Origin: Lindgomyces ingoldianus
Lineage: Eukaryota; Ascomycota; Dothideomycetes; Pleosporales; Lindgomycetaceae
Reading direction: 5' to 3'
NCBI RefSeq assembly: GCF_010093535.1
Contig: NW_022985165.1
Span: forward strand, 2,215,701-2,279,700
Length of the DNA: 64,000 bases
Shown: positions 1 through 11,179 of the stretch, piece by piece
How the letters are laid out: each line of letters begins with the position of its first letter
Position numbering within the stretch: position 1 is the stretch's first letter
Notes under the pieces: model-generated
Databases searched by the model: none
What the model saw: the letters and a program-made list of their open reading frames with translations, nothing else
What the model was told of the DNA's origin: nothing
Position numbers and translations under genes: made by a program

Positions 1-2653
1 TCTAGTTAGTTCTAAAAAGTGTAAAGATTATAAAAAAAAAAGTTAATGCTTTAAGTGTAGTAAGCATAGTTATATTTTTTAAAACTACTTTATTCTTTTT
101 TTTAAGTCTACACAAGTAGTGCTACTAGCACTTATTAAAGATCTTTACTATTTTAATTTTATTTTTATAAAGGCTTTAACTTATATTTAAGCTTTAATCC
201 TTTTTACTACTTTTAACACAGCTGCAGCTATAGTAGTAAAAGCCTATAAAAAGGCTTGTTTTAGGGCTAAGTTGCCTTTTAGGACTAATTTAACACTAGA
301 TCTCTGCTAACTTATAAGCTAAGTCCCTTACTAATAACTAAAAGTACTAAGTTAATATTTTTATATATTTATAATAAAAAACTATATTAGCTTTAATATA
401 AGCTCTTATTAACTTAAAAGTAAACAGCATAGGTTATATTAATAAAAAACTAGCATGTAAACTAAATCTTTAATTAACACTACTTACCTAAATAATTTAC
501 TTAACTAGATTTAATAAAAAATAACTTAAAAAAAGTTCTATTTTTTATACTATAACTATTATAATTACCTACTAACACTATAAAAAGCAGATTAAGCTCT
601 ATGTAATAAACACAGAATATTATAACCTAATTCTAGAACAACTATAGCTGTATTAGCATAAAGTTGCCTTTAATTACTAAAAGTAAGTTCTAAACTTTAA
701 CTCTTTTTAATACTAAGATGTATGCTTATGCTTACACCTAAACAACACTTAAGTAGCACTTAATATAAAAGGTTTCTAAACTTACTTTTTAATAACTTAG
801 AGAAGAACTACTTAAGTAAGGCTAATAAGCTAGGCTACTTACTAAAATAAGCTATGTAAAATAATTTAATAACTACTTAAACTTAAAAAAAAGAAAGCTT
901 TTAAAGAATTTCTACTTACTTAATTTAAACATAAACTAAGACTTAAATAGCAGATAGACATCTGCTACATAAGACCTACTTTATTTATAACTTTAGCTTA
1001 ATAACTAGATTATAAAATCTATATAGTTATAATTTCTAATATAGACTAAGCTTTAGCTCTCTAAAAACACACTAACCTAAAAATAATAGTCTCTTAAGAC
1101 TACTATAACTTGTTACATATCTTTTTTTAAAATAAGTCTAATAAGCTTTTAATATAATGTTTGTATAATTACTAAATAACTTTTAAGCCTAGTAAACAAC
1201 CTAGTTATAGGCTACTATATAAGATGTTACTAAATAAATTAAAAGTGCTTTAAAAATACTTTAATAAGAACCTAGAAAAAGAGTTTATTTAAGCTAGCTT
1301 TTTACTAGTAGTATTACTTATACTATTTATAAAGAAACCTAGAGGTAGGCTTTAATTCTATATTAACTACTAAGAACTAAATGCTGTTACTATTAAAAAC
1401 TAATACTTAATTCCTTTTTTACAAGAAACCCTAAGCTAACTAAGTAAAGCAAAGTATTTTATAAAGTTAGATATTATTACTACCTTTAACAAGCTAAGAA
1501 TAGTAAAGGGTAATAAGTAGCTAATAGTGTTTTAGACCTAATATAGACTATTTAAGTACTTAGTAATGCTCTTTAGCTTAGCTAACACGCCTAGTACTTT
1601 TTAACATTTTATAAACAACTTACTCTAACCTTACCTAGACGTGTTCTGCACTATGTATATTAATAATATTTTAATCTATAGTAATAGCCTTTTAGAGCAT
1701 AAACAGCATGTACGCTTAGTGCTAAAAGCTATAGAAGAAGTAGGTCTATAACTTAATGTAGACAAATGCAAGTTCTACTAATTAAAGGTTACATATTTAG
1801 GATATGTAATCTTTATAGATAGCATCTAAATAGACCCTATTAAGGTTTAGACTATGCTAGATTAGTAATACCTAAAAAATGTAAAGAATGTTTAAGCTTT
1901 TATAAGATTTACTAACTTTTACTAATAATTTATTAACAACTTTTTGCAGTAAGTAAGCCCTATAATTACACTTACTAAGAAAAAGATTTAATTTAACTTT
2001 AACTTAAATTACTAATAGTTTTTTAACTAGCTAAAGAAAGCCTTTACTAAAGCCTTAATACTCTACTACTTTAACTTTAAACTACTAATACTTGTAGAAG
2101 CTAATGCCTTAGACTACATAGTAGTAGAAGTTCTCTTCTAGACTAAGCTAGATAAAACTATTAGGCCTATTACATACTTCTTAAAAAGAATAAGCCCTAT
2201 AGAAGGCAATTATAAGATCTACAATAAAGAATTACTTACTATAGTACACTGCTTTAAACAATAGCAACCTAAACTAGAAGGTGCAGCGCATCTAATATAG
2301 GTTCTATTTAACTATAAGAACTTGTAGTACTTTATAACTATAAAATAACTTAGCTACTAATAAGCTTATTAGTTTAAATACCTATTCTGTTTTAATTTTA
2401 AAATTACTTATTATCCTAGTTAAAACAGAGGGAAACTAAATACCCTTACAAAGCAATCCTAAGACGTCCCTGCTTAAAAAGAAGTGTAAAAGGCTTAATA
2501 CTAAACTCTACTCTAACTTAAGCTATTTTTAGACCTTAACCTAAATAAAACAGATTAGATAATTAATTAGATTATTACTAATAAGTATCTAAATAATAAA
2601 TTTATCTAAGAAACTTTAAACCTGCTCTAAAACAGCGCTAGTTAGTTAAAGAA

Positions 2654-2857
2654 TGTCACAGTTGGCATGCTTAAGCTACAAGCAAGAGGTGGTGTAACTC
2701 AACTAGATTAAACTAAGGAGCAGAGGAGCTGCTCTGCGAGTTTAAATATACATGTGTGCCCTCTGCCAAGGCGCTACTTGTAGCACTAGCGTGCTACTCG
2801 TTGCGCAAGCGAGGGAGCTGATGCCGCAGAGCATGTGACGCGGTACGCGCCGTCACA
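2654..2857 (-). repeat. LTR (left copy) of the short element
   Basis: 204-bp long terminal repeat, TGTCAC..GTCACA. It differs from the right copy at nine positions by my alignment, all of them transitions. The adjoining purine tract makes this the 3' LTR in element orientation. Confidence 0.9.
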
Positions 2858-3519
2858 TTACCCCCCTCCAAAGCTTAATTTTTATGTACAAAAGGGAGCT
2901 TAAAATTAAGCTAAAGAAGAGAAAGAATTAGAACAAACTCTAAAGCCTGCCTATACCGTGATTTTGTCAACCAGGTCGTCGTCGCTGTCGCAGCCGCTGC
3001 GGCTGTAGCTATTGTCTGAGCGGGCCATGCGCCGGGCACGTAGAGCTGCCGAGCTGGCTGTGCTGAGCTATTGTCGATACAGCTGCAACTAACGCTCGTT
3101 TGTTGACTGCCGGGAGCTTGTGGCAGTCCTGCACCCATTGAGTCTGCGAGCCACATCGTACGCATCTCCTTGCCTGCCTTCCGCCATTGATCTCTTTGGT
3201 ACGGAGAGACTGACCTAGCTTGAGCGCTAGGTGCGACCTTAGCATATTCAATGGTGTTGATGCCAATGGCGTTGACTATGCTAAGATCCATCTTGTCTGG
3301 CTTCGGCTAGGTGGGCATTTGCAAGTAGATAGTTGACCGTGTGGCGAGTTGTTGAACTGACTGGAGGAGTGCTGGATGGTCGTCCGGCAGCATGAGCTGG
3401 TCGTCCAGCGCGCGTTGGATCGAGGCATTGAGACCCTAGCGGAAGGTTGTTCATTGTGGATGAAGCGAAAAACTGGGCGCATAGCCAGTCTAGGATAGCT
3501 GCAGGCAGAGCAGCTGATT

Positions 3520-3710
3520 ATCAAGGCAGCTAGCAAAGACTGCCAGTTGAACAGGTAGCTGCTAGGGGGGCAACTAGTTGTCAGTGCAGCTCGCGGGGGC
3601 TGCAGGTAGATTGAGTAGCTGCTGGCGGAGCAGCTCGTTGTCAAGGCAGTTCGCAGAGCCTGCCTGTAGTTCGGGTAGCTGCTGGCGGAGCAGCTGGTTG
3701 TCGGCATCGT
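3520..3710 (-). repeat. 60-bp tandem repeat coding a 20-residue coiled-coil-like motif
   Basis: About three diverged 60-bp units in a row inside the short LTR element. On the minus strand one frame reads as repeated units of the type DN(Q/E)LLRQQL followed by a proline/alanine-rich linker ending in Cys. Leucine spacing suggests a short coiled coil, as in some retroelement gag proteins. That frame (3,574-3,798) is open, but whether it is expressed is unknown. Confidence 0.7.
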
Positions 3711-4041
3711 GGGGGTCGGACGACGCGAGAGGTGCGGGGAGGTCGGTCGTAAAGAGAGACAAAAAAGAAACATGTGCGTACAAGCTAGAGCGTAGCAACC
3801 GAGCTAACCTATCTCTAGCTGTGTCGTGTGCATAGTGAGGGTATGAGCATACTCTAACTAATCTTACCCTCCAAGATTAGAAGAGAGGTCGCGCACTGTC
3901 TCCACTGTCGACTTAACAGGGTATGTCGGCGTCTATCGACCTGGAATCGTGAGCGTGTGCGTGTGTCAAAAAAGCTTAGGCGTGTGCGTATGCGTGTGCG
4001 TGATACTCAAGCTTTCATGTCACTTAAGGAGTTTAATCTAA

Positions 4042-4245
4042 TGTCACGGTCGGCATGCTCAAGCTACAAGCAAGAGGTGGTGTAACTTAACTAGATTAAA
4101 CTAAGGAGCAGAGGAGCTGCTCTGTGAGTTTAAATATACATGTGTGCCCTCTGCTAAGGCGCTACTTGTAGCACTAGCGTGCTACTTGTTGCGCAAGCGA
4201 GGGAGCTAATGCCGCAGAGCATGTGACGCGGTACGCGCCGTTACA
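4042..4245 (-). repeat. LTR (right copy) of the short element
   Basis: 204-bp direct repeat of 2,654-2,857, TGTCAC..GTTACA, followed at once by the AAGAA target duplication. A GT/GC-rich simple repeat (about 3,949-4,007) lies just inside it. Confidence 0.9.
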
Positions 4246-5706
4246 AAGAAGGTAACACTAGCTAACTACAAAAACTAAAATAGTAAGCTATATTACTATA
4301 ACTAACTTGTAATCTTTAATTCTAATAAACTAAAAATTAAACTACTCTAAATTATACATAACTTGCCTGTTAGAGGACACCTAGGCAGAGGAAAGACTCT
4401 TGACCTACTACAGAGAGAGTACTACTAGCCCTGCATGTTCTATACTGTACGCTAATACGTATCATGTTGCTATACTTGCTGTAAAGTAAAGGCCTTTTAA
4501 AAAAGGTATAATAGCCTGCTTAAACTACTTCTAATCTCTAAATAAGCTTAGAAAGACATATTAATTAATTTTATTATAGACCTACCTCTATCTAAAAGGT
4601 ACATAAATATTATAGTAGTTATTAATTACTTAACTAAGTATTAACACTTAATACTATGTTTTTTATAACTGCCCCTAATATAGCCTAGTTATTCTACTAA
4701 TATATATAAGTTTACTATAGCCTACCTAACATAATTATATTAGACAGAGGTACACAGTTTGTCTTAGCCTTTTAGGATAAACTCTGTAAATAGCTCTAAA
4801 TTGTCCTCTATCTATCTACAGCTTTTTACCTAAAGACTAACAGCTAGACTAAAAACATAAACACTATAATAGAATAAGTTCTACAAGTGTACATAAACTA
4901 CTAGTAAAATAACTAGGTAAAATAGTTAGCTATAGCATAGTTTAAAGCTAATAACATAATATCTAAATTAATATAAGTATCCTTGTTTTTAGTAAACTAT
5001 AGATACTACTTTTAAATAAGATTTAAACTACTTTTAAATACCCTTTAACTAACTTATTAATTTATATAAGTAATAAATATAAATAAACTTATTAATAAAA
5101 TTTAAAATATATTTAAATATATTTATAAAAAGCTTACATAGGCTTAAGCTTTTTAATAAGAGTACATAAACTAATTCTAAACCTTTGCCCCTGCGTATGC
5201 AGCTAGCAAGAAGGTCTAGCTAGACGCTAGAAATATTTAAATAAACTAATAATTAAAAAAACTTAATTAAAAGAACTTTAGCCCCTTTATAGTAGCTTAT
5301 ATAGTCTTATTATATACTTACTAATTAATCCTACCTAACAGCATAAAGATACACCTTGTGTTCTACGTATTATTGCTGTGCTAAGCAGCCTCTAAATCTA
5401 ACTATCTACTTAGACAGCTAAACCTGCTACCTAAACCTATTATTATAAATAATAAACTAGAATATGTTATAGAAGACATTAAATAGATCTAGTTTAATAA
5501 AAAAAAATGTATTTATAAATACTTTATAAAATAAACTAGATATAATAAACTGTTATAAGAACCTATAGAAGCTCTATAAAAGAACTCTATAGTAACCTAA
5601 TTCTACGCCTAATACCTATCTAAACTAAACCTGTACTCTAATAAAGATAACCTAATGCTAGAACTACTAATGTAAAGGATTCTCTTCTTAATAAGAGGGG
5701 GGGTAC

Positions 5707-6069
5707 TGTTACAGTATCCTTTCTAGATCCTAGATATAACTGTATTAGACATGTACTAGAGTATTATTAGTGCACGTCTAACATAAATATAATATAACAT
5801 AGATATAAACTTAAGCATAAACTACTTTAACACTAACTAAACTTAAAACAAGCTTAATTTATACTTAAAGCGCTTAGACTTTTAAGCTAAGTATTTAATT
5901 ACTAATTTTTTTCTAAACCTTCTTATTCCTTACACAACGTCTTGTACCTACTATAATACCTTACATAGTAATTAAACTAGACCTCCGTAAAGCTCTATAA
6001 CCTTACTCGTGCACAATCGTGACAGGAACACTCGCTTGTGTTGAACATTCGCTTGTGGACCATGTTACA
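5707..6069 (+). repeat. 3' LTR of the gypsy element
   Basis: Begins TGTTACAG right after a G-rich polypurine tract and is taken to end at TGTTACA (6,063-6,069). The right end is supported because a sequence shared with 10,078-10,280 starts almost immediately afterwards, at 6,072. The matching 5' LTR is outside the window, so the exact end is inferred. Confidence 0.6.
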
Positions 6070-6071
6070 CT

Positions 6072-6274
6072 ATTAAGCTATAATAGTAGAAAGGTAAAAC
6101 TATGCTTACTATTATTTATCTACTATTAAATTTATATATTAAGTGTGTTAATGTTATTATATAAAGGGTCTATAGTTTATATAGTAATAAATAAGTTAAA
6201 TGCCGCCTTTAGTTAATATATAAATATAATGTATACCTTTTTTACATGTTACTTAGTATATTATTATACAGCAT
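6072..6274 (-). repeat. 203-bp fragment of the copia-like family, repeated at 10,078-10,280
   Basis: Matches 10,078-10,280 along its full 203 bp, in the same orientation, with mainly transition differences. The second copy is internal to the minus-strand element at 8,892-15,158. This stretch is therefore probably a leftover of a third member of that family, caught between the gypsy LTR on its left and another LTR on its right. Confidence 0.6.
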
Positions 6275-6275
6275 C

Positions 6276-6555
6276 TGTCTGTACGCAGCAGCAGCGTCAC
6301 GGTCTGGATACGAGCGATCGCGCACGAGCAGGACCACGTATCTATGTCACATGATGCTTGTGCGCGAACCTCTGTGCGTGAACATCTAGATATCCCCCTT
6401 TTTCTTTATACAGAGGAAAGACAAGAGCAATAGAACTAGAAATATGTTGCCCTTACCTTACCTACCTTATACGCTGTGTACACTGTACACTACTCTTACT
6501 TTTACTACTTAAGTGCTTATACTATAAGCAGCTAGCTATTAGAGCCTATTTAACA
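6276..6555 (+). repeat. 5' LTR of the outer element
   Basis: 280-bp LTR, TGTCTGTA..TTTAACA. It is the reverse complement of the LTRs at 8,892-9,159 and 14,891-15,158 over its first half and matches the partial LTR at 17,091-17,275 over its second half. The bases after it (CTAATTAGTAG) recur next to the LTR at 14,891 on the other strand, so they probably belong to the primer-binding region. Confidence 0.75.
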
Positions 6556-6589
6556 CTAATTAGTAGTTAATTTAATTAACTATAAATTA

Positions 6590-7260
6590 GTAAGAGTAAT
6601 AATAAAGTACTTATACTTTATAAAGTACTTTATTTTGTTACTTATTCTTTAGAAAGAGTAATAACAAAGCACTTACACTTTATAAAGTACTTTGTTTAGT
6701 TACTTATCTCTTAAAATAGCAGATTAATCCTTTACATTATATAGTAAGCCCTACTACTGTATAAAGTAAAGAGGAGATAGTATAAGACACACACTAAAGC
6801 TATTAAAGCTGCACAACCTAGCAGCTAGATAATAGCATATTAATCCTTTATATTATATAGTAAGCTCTGCTACTGTATAAAGTAAGAAGAAGATAGTATA
6901 AGGCGCACACTAAAGCTATTAAAGCTGCACAACTTAGCAGCTAGATAACAGCAGTACCTGTGTAATCTACTGCATAAGTAATTAACTTTATGCTTTATAA
7001 GGCACTTTATTTTATTACTTATCTTTTAAGAAGAGTAATAATAAAGCACTTACACTTTATAAAGTACTTTATTTAGTTACTTATCTTTTAGAATAGCAGA
7101 TTAATCCTTTACATTATATAGCAAGCTCTACTACTATATAAAGTAAGAAAAAGATAGTGTAAGGTGCATACTAAAGCTATTAAAGCTGCACAACCTAGCA
7201 GCTAGATAATAGTAGTACCTGTGCAATTTACTAGAAAAGTAATTAACTATACTATTATAA
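6590..7260 (+). repeat. Compound tandem repeat between LTR and gag of the outer element
   Basis: Two alternating units. A roughly 115-120 bp unit begins TAGCAGATTAATCC or similar at about 6,716, 6,832 and 7,093. A roughly 60-bp unit rich in ACTTTATAAAGTACTTTATT occurs around 6,600-6,715 and 6,980-7,092. I saw no such array in the inner element next to its own LTR, so the expansion is specific to this copy or subfamily. Confidence 0.7.
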
Positions 7261-7299
7261 TAAAATTCTACTAGCAACTAACAACTCTATATAATAATA

Positions 7300-8886
7300 A
7301 AAAAAATAAAAAAAAATTTTATTATATAAATAACTTATAAAAGACATAAAGATATTAGAGGTAACACTATAAAACAAGACTAGCCTAGAGTACTAGAATA
7401 ATAAGATTAACATGTTAAAAGCTTTAATAAGCTTATAGACTTAATTATATATAAGTTATATAATTACTAATCTATATATAATAACTTAAAAGAGCGCTAT
7501 TTTTCTAAGTGCGTATATAAAAAATTTTAAAGAATAGACACTATAAAACTTCTTAGCACTTAGCTGCGCGTTTAAAAGAGAGCTTATATAAGTGCTAGAA
7601 AACAAAAGAATTACACTATAGCTAAGCACTAAAGGTACCTAAGCCTAGAAGCTGTATAATATAGCATAAAAGAAAGTAATTACACTAAAAAGGCTTTATA
7701 TATAACTTTTATTACTATATAAGGCTTTACATAGAAGCAGACTAAACATAATGCTGCTATTAACATTAAATATACTAGCATTACCTGCTTCTACACCTTA
7801 GCTAGCACTACACTAATTACTATACAAATAATACATGCCACCCTACCTAACGCCTGCTCCACACCCTTAATTGTACACACCACTGCCTGCAGTAGTGTAT
7901 GCACCACTAATACCACCTGCATAATTTATACTATATTACAACCTGTATAAACTTCTACTCTAGAGAGAAACTACTAAAGAAAAACTTCTAGTAGATAAGA
8001 TTATATAATTCTAAAAAGCATAAAAAAAATAATAACTATATAAGTTAACTATATAACATTTTTATAAATAAAATAAGAATTTTTATTAATTTATGTTAAT
8101 AGCTAAATATTTAAAAAACTTAGTACATAGACATCTTTCTAGATATCTTAAAAGGTTATGTAAATATGTACTATATGCACAACATAAGCCCTAGACATAA
8201 CTAGAAGCATTTATATAACACTTTAAGTAGTTACTTTAACACTAATGTAAACTATAGCTAGTACTAGATAAACTAGATAATAATAACTTTTATATAATGC
8301 TAATAAAAAAACTTTAATAAGAGTTTATATAAAGTTTTTAAAATAATAATTAATAAGCTTACACTTATATAAAAAGCACTAAAAATAGGATTTTAAAAAA
8401 AATGTTCTACTGCACACTGCTATTATATAAGCCTGTTAAGGATAACTAGAACTAGAACATGCTATGTTTACTATTAAGCCCTTATGTAAAGCCTTATTTA
8501 GTAACCTATAGGCATTACTTTAAGTTACTATAGACTAAAGAGCAAACTAATACCTCTAAAAACTGCCTAATGTATACTACACAAACTACTAATATAACTT
8601 TGCATAATAAAAAAAAAGCTTCCCTCTGCGTAAAAAAGAACAACATAGAAGATTTTTATCTAGGTTTAGGCTACAATCTAGAGACAACTGCATGCAGATA
8701 AAGAAGTGCTTTGTCTACTATAAGAAAGAATGTTAGTTATTAAACTACCCTTATAATAACTATACATAAGCAAAGAACTAGTATGTTGCTTTATATAAAA
8801 ATTTCTATAATAAAACTTTATTATATAAAGCTATTACTTTATACATCTAAAACTTTAAAAGTTACCTTAAGAAAAAAAATAATTTG
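7300..8886 (+). pseudogene. Decayed gag region of the outer element
   Basis: No open frame survives. The plus strand near 8,695-8,770 still reads as a zinc-knuckle-like segment: KKCFV followed by a second metal ligand decayed to Tyr, then KKEC with a stop where Trp is expected. The 8,100-8,360 region aligns to the reverse complement of about 13,480-13,650 in the inner element. Stops are TAA/TAG at sites expected from C-to-T change. Confidence 0.55.
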
Positions 8887-8891
8887 CATAA

Positions 8892-9159
8892 TGTTAAATA
8901 GACTCTCTGCTAGCTAGCACTTAGTGTTAGCAAATGCGTACAAGACAGAGAGGTTTGCACAGTGTAAACATTGCACAGGGGTGTTAGGTAACTAGTGTTA
9001 ATTACTTCTTTTGTTTTTCCTTTATACAGAGAAAAAGGGGGATATCTAGATGTTTGCGCACAGAGGTTTGCGCACAAGCATCATATAACATAGATACGTG
9101 ATCCTGCTCGTGCGTGATCGCTTGTATCCAGGCTGCGACGCTGCTGCTATGTACAGACA
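8892..9159 (-). repeat. LTR (left) of the inner element
   Basis: 268 bp, TGTTAAATAG..TACAGACA on the plus strand; pairs with 14,891-15,158. More AT-rich than the right copy, so RIP hit the two LTRs unequally. Confidence 0.9.
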
Positions 9160-10352
9160 CTAGCAACTTTTCTTTTTGTCTAAAGAGTTACCTTTTATAC
9201 ATGTTACCTCCCTTCTGTCTGTGTAGGTCTATCTAATTATGTTCTGCCTTTACTTTACCCTATTTATTAGGACTTGCCTTAGTAATGCTATGCGTTAGAA
9301 TAGGCTAGTTATACTATGTAAATAGCTTTTCTCTTTTTTATCCTTTACTTTCTAAGCTTTGCTGTATAATCCCCTAGCTCTTTTCTCTTTTTATATAGTG
9401 CTAACAGTAACAGATCTTTATAATAAGAAAGATAAGTGTGTACAATATAAAAAAAAAAAAATAAAGAGAAATAAGCTTTATATAAAGGTGTTATTAGTCT
9501 AGTTAGTTTAAGGCATCTTTACGCACAGAATCTAGCTAGTCTACAAATGCTTCTATCTAAACAGAGAAGCAGTTAGTTAGGACTAATAATTAAAAAGCCT
9601 AGTTTAGTGTTTTCTTTATATATGCATTTACTAAGTTATTTTTACTATTAATTTACTTTATTTTAGTAATTTCTTTTTTTTATATAATTTATAAAGTAAT
9701 ATAATGTTAATTATAAGTTACTTTTTACTAGTAGTGCCTAGCTTAATAAGGTAATTATATAAAGACTTTAAATCTATGCAGATTACTACTAAAATTAGTA
9801 GTAGTTTAAGTGTTTATATAATTTACTATAAAGTTATACTAAAAGTAATTACATTATTAAACCTTTTAACTATTTTATATAGTTTGCTAGTAAGAACACT
9901 TCTAGTTACTCTTTTACACTTAGTAGAATTCTAGTGTATAATGTTACTTAGTATTTTAAAGTAGTTACTTTACTTTATATAGTTTTTATTACTTAATATA
10001 ATTAAAAATTTTAGCTATAAGCTAAAGTTTTTATTATTAGTAAATAATTTATTTATAAAAATAAACAGCTTTACATAATTAAGCTATAATAGTAAAAAGA
10101 TAAGACTACACTTACTATTATTTATCTACTATTAGATTTATGCATTAAGTGTGTTAATATTATTATGTAAAAAGTCTATAGTTTGTGCAGTAATAGACAG
10201 GTTAAATGCTACCTCTAGTTAACACATAAATGTAATGTATACCTCTCTTACATATTACTTAATATATTATTATGCAGCATTTTTATTTTTTAGATTAATT
10301 ATATAAAGGTAGCTTACTTATCTCTTCTAAGTAAAAACTACTATGTTATATG

Positions 10353-10514
10353 TAAGTTTAATTTTTTTACTATTAAACTTAATAAGCTACTTTTTTACTA
10401 AAATAGTTTTACTTTTTATATAAAACTTNNNNNNNNNNTAAGTTTAATTTTTTTACTATTAAACTTAATAAGCTACTTTTTTACTAAAATAGTTTTACTT
10501 TTTATATAAAACTT
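10353..10514. other. Scaffold gap of 10 N flanked by identical 76-bp sequences
   Basis: Ten Ns at 10,429-10,438. The 76 bases before (10,353-10,428) and after (10,439-10,514) are identical. This is what results when two overlapping contig ends are joined without merging the overlap. The true locus probably has one copy and no gap, and downstream coordinates would shift by 86 bp. Confidence 0.85.
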
Positions 10515-11179
10515 TACCTTTTATAGTTTTTTTTTTTTTTATATAAAATTCTTTATTATAATGCTTAAAGTGTTGTTTATCTATAAGCTAGTAATACTAA
10601 AAGTGTGCTTTTCTTTATTAGTAATTAAGAAGTAGAGGTTATATAAAAAAATATGTATATATAGCTTTTTTTTATAGTAGTTATAATATATTTTAAACTA
10701 ATATAGTCCTAATTTAGCAGCTCTATATAAGGGTTGTATAACCTAGAGTATTATATTTAGTAGAAAGCTTTAGCGCATCTTCTTTAGTAGCTTTATATAT
10801 AGCGTGCGCATAAGCTTATCTATTAATTAGATGTATACTTATATAATATTACATAGTTTAAAATGCATTTTATATATAGCTTTTAAGCTTACTTTTATAG
10901 CTAAAAGTAGTCTCTAGTTTATTCTTTAAATAGTTAGTAACTAAGTAAGAATTTCTTCTTTCTTTTTATCTAAGTAGCTAGTAAACACTAGGTAGAATTT
11001 TTTATATAGTTAAGTTATTTTACCTTTTACTTTTTATATAAGGCAGAGGTTAAAAATCTAACTTTTATGCTTTATTAAGTTATACACTATAACTTTAAAA
11101 GTGCTATTAGTAATTAAAGTGTTTATCTTTATATAGTCTAATTTCTTAAATAGTTTTTTAAGTATAGTAATTACACTAT

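Larger units (their letters stand above)
2654..4245 (-). mobile_element. Short non-autonomous LTR retrotransposon inserted in the gypsy element
   Basis: A complete 1,592-bp insertion bounded by two 204-bp direct repeats with TG..CA ends and a 5-bp target duplication AAGAA (2,649-2,653 and 4,246-4,250). The interior is only about 1.2 kb and has no RT or integrase. A polypurine tract next to the left LTR, read on the minus strand (about 2,858-2,872), sets the orientation as minus. Minus-strand frames at 2,911-3,291 and 3,574-3,798 are gag-like at most; the latter carries a 20-residue leucine/glutamine-rich repeat from a 60-bp tandem array (about 3,520-3,710). The interior is far less AT-rich than its host, so it is younger or partly escaped RIP. 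It would need enzymes from an autonomous relative. Confidence 0.85.
1..6069 (+). mobile_element. Ty3/gypsy-type LTR retrotransposon, RIP-mutated, 5' end outside the window
   Basis: Dead gypsy-like element read on the plus strand through many stop codons. A gag-type zinc knuckle (C-x2-C, then H, then C) is readable at about 48-90. Reverse transcriptase lies at about 1,290-1,900, with a YxDDILIYS-like motif decayed to YINNILIYS near 1,655. RNase H follows at about 2,030-2,400. An H..H..C..C integrase zinc finger and integrase core lie at about 4,340-5,000, and a chromodomain-like tail at about 5,440-5,640. A G-rich polypurine tract at about 5,695-5,704 precedes the 3' LTR. The order gag-RT-RNase H-integrase defines Ty3/gypsy. 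C-to-T and G-to-A changes at CpA/TpG account for the stops, the usual RIP pattern. It is split by another element at 2,654-4,245. Confidence 0.85.

Noticed and set aside
3276..3773. 165-codon minus-strand frame in the short LTR element as its main protein
   Set aside because: It covers the 60-bp repeat in a frame giving Ser/Thr-rich low complexity; the alternative frame at 3,574-3,798 gives the better coiled-coil-like repeat. Neither is annotated as a proven CDS.
6590..7260. CRISPR array
   Set aside because: Units are long, diverged and contiguous without unique spacers, inside a eukaryotic retrotransposon.
10353..10514. Genuine 76-bp tandem duplication
   Set aside because: Perfect identity on both sides of a token 10-N gap in RIP-decayed DNA points to an unmerged contig overlap.
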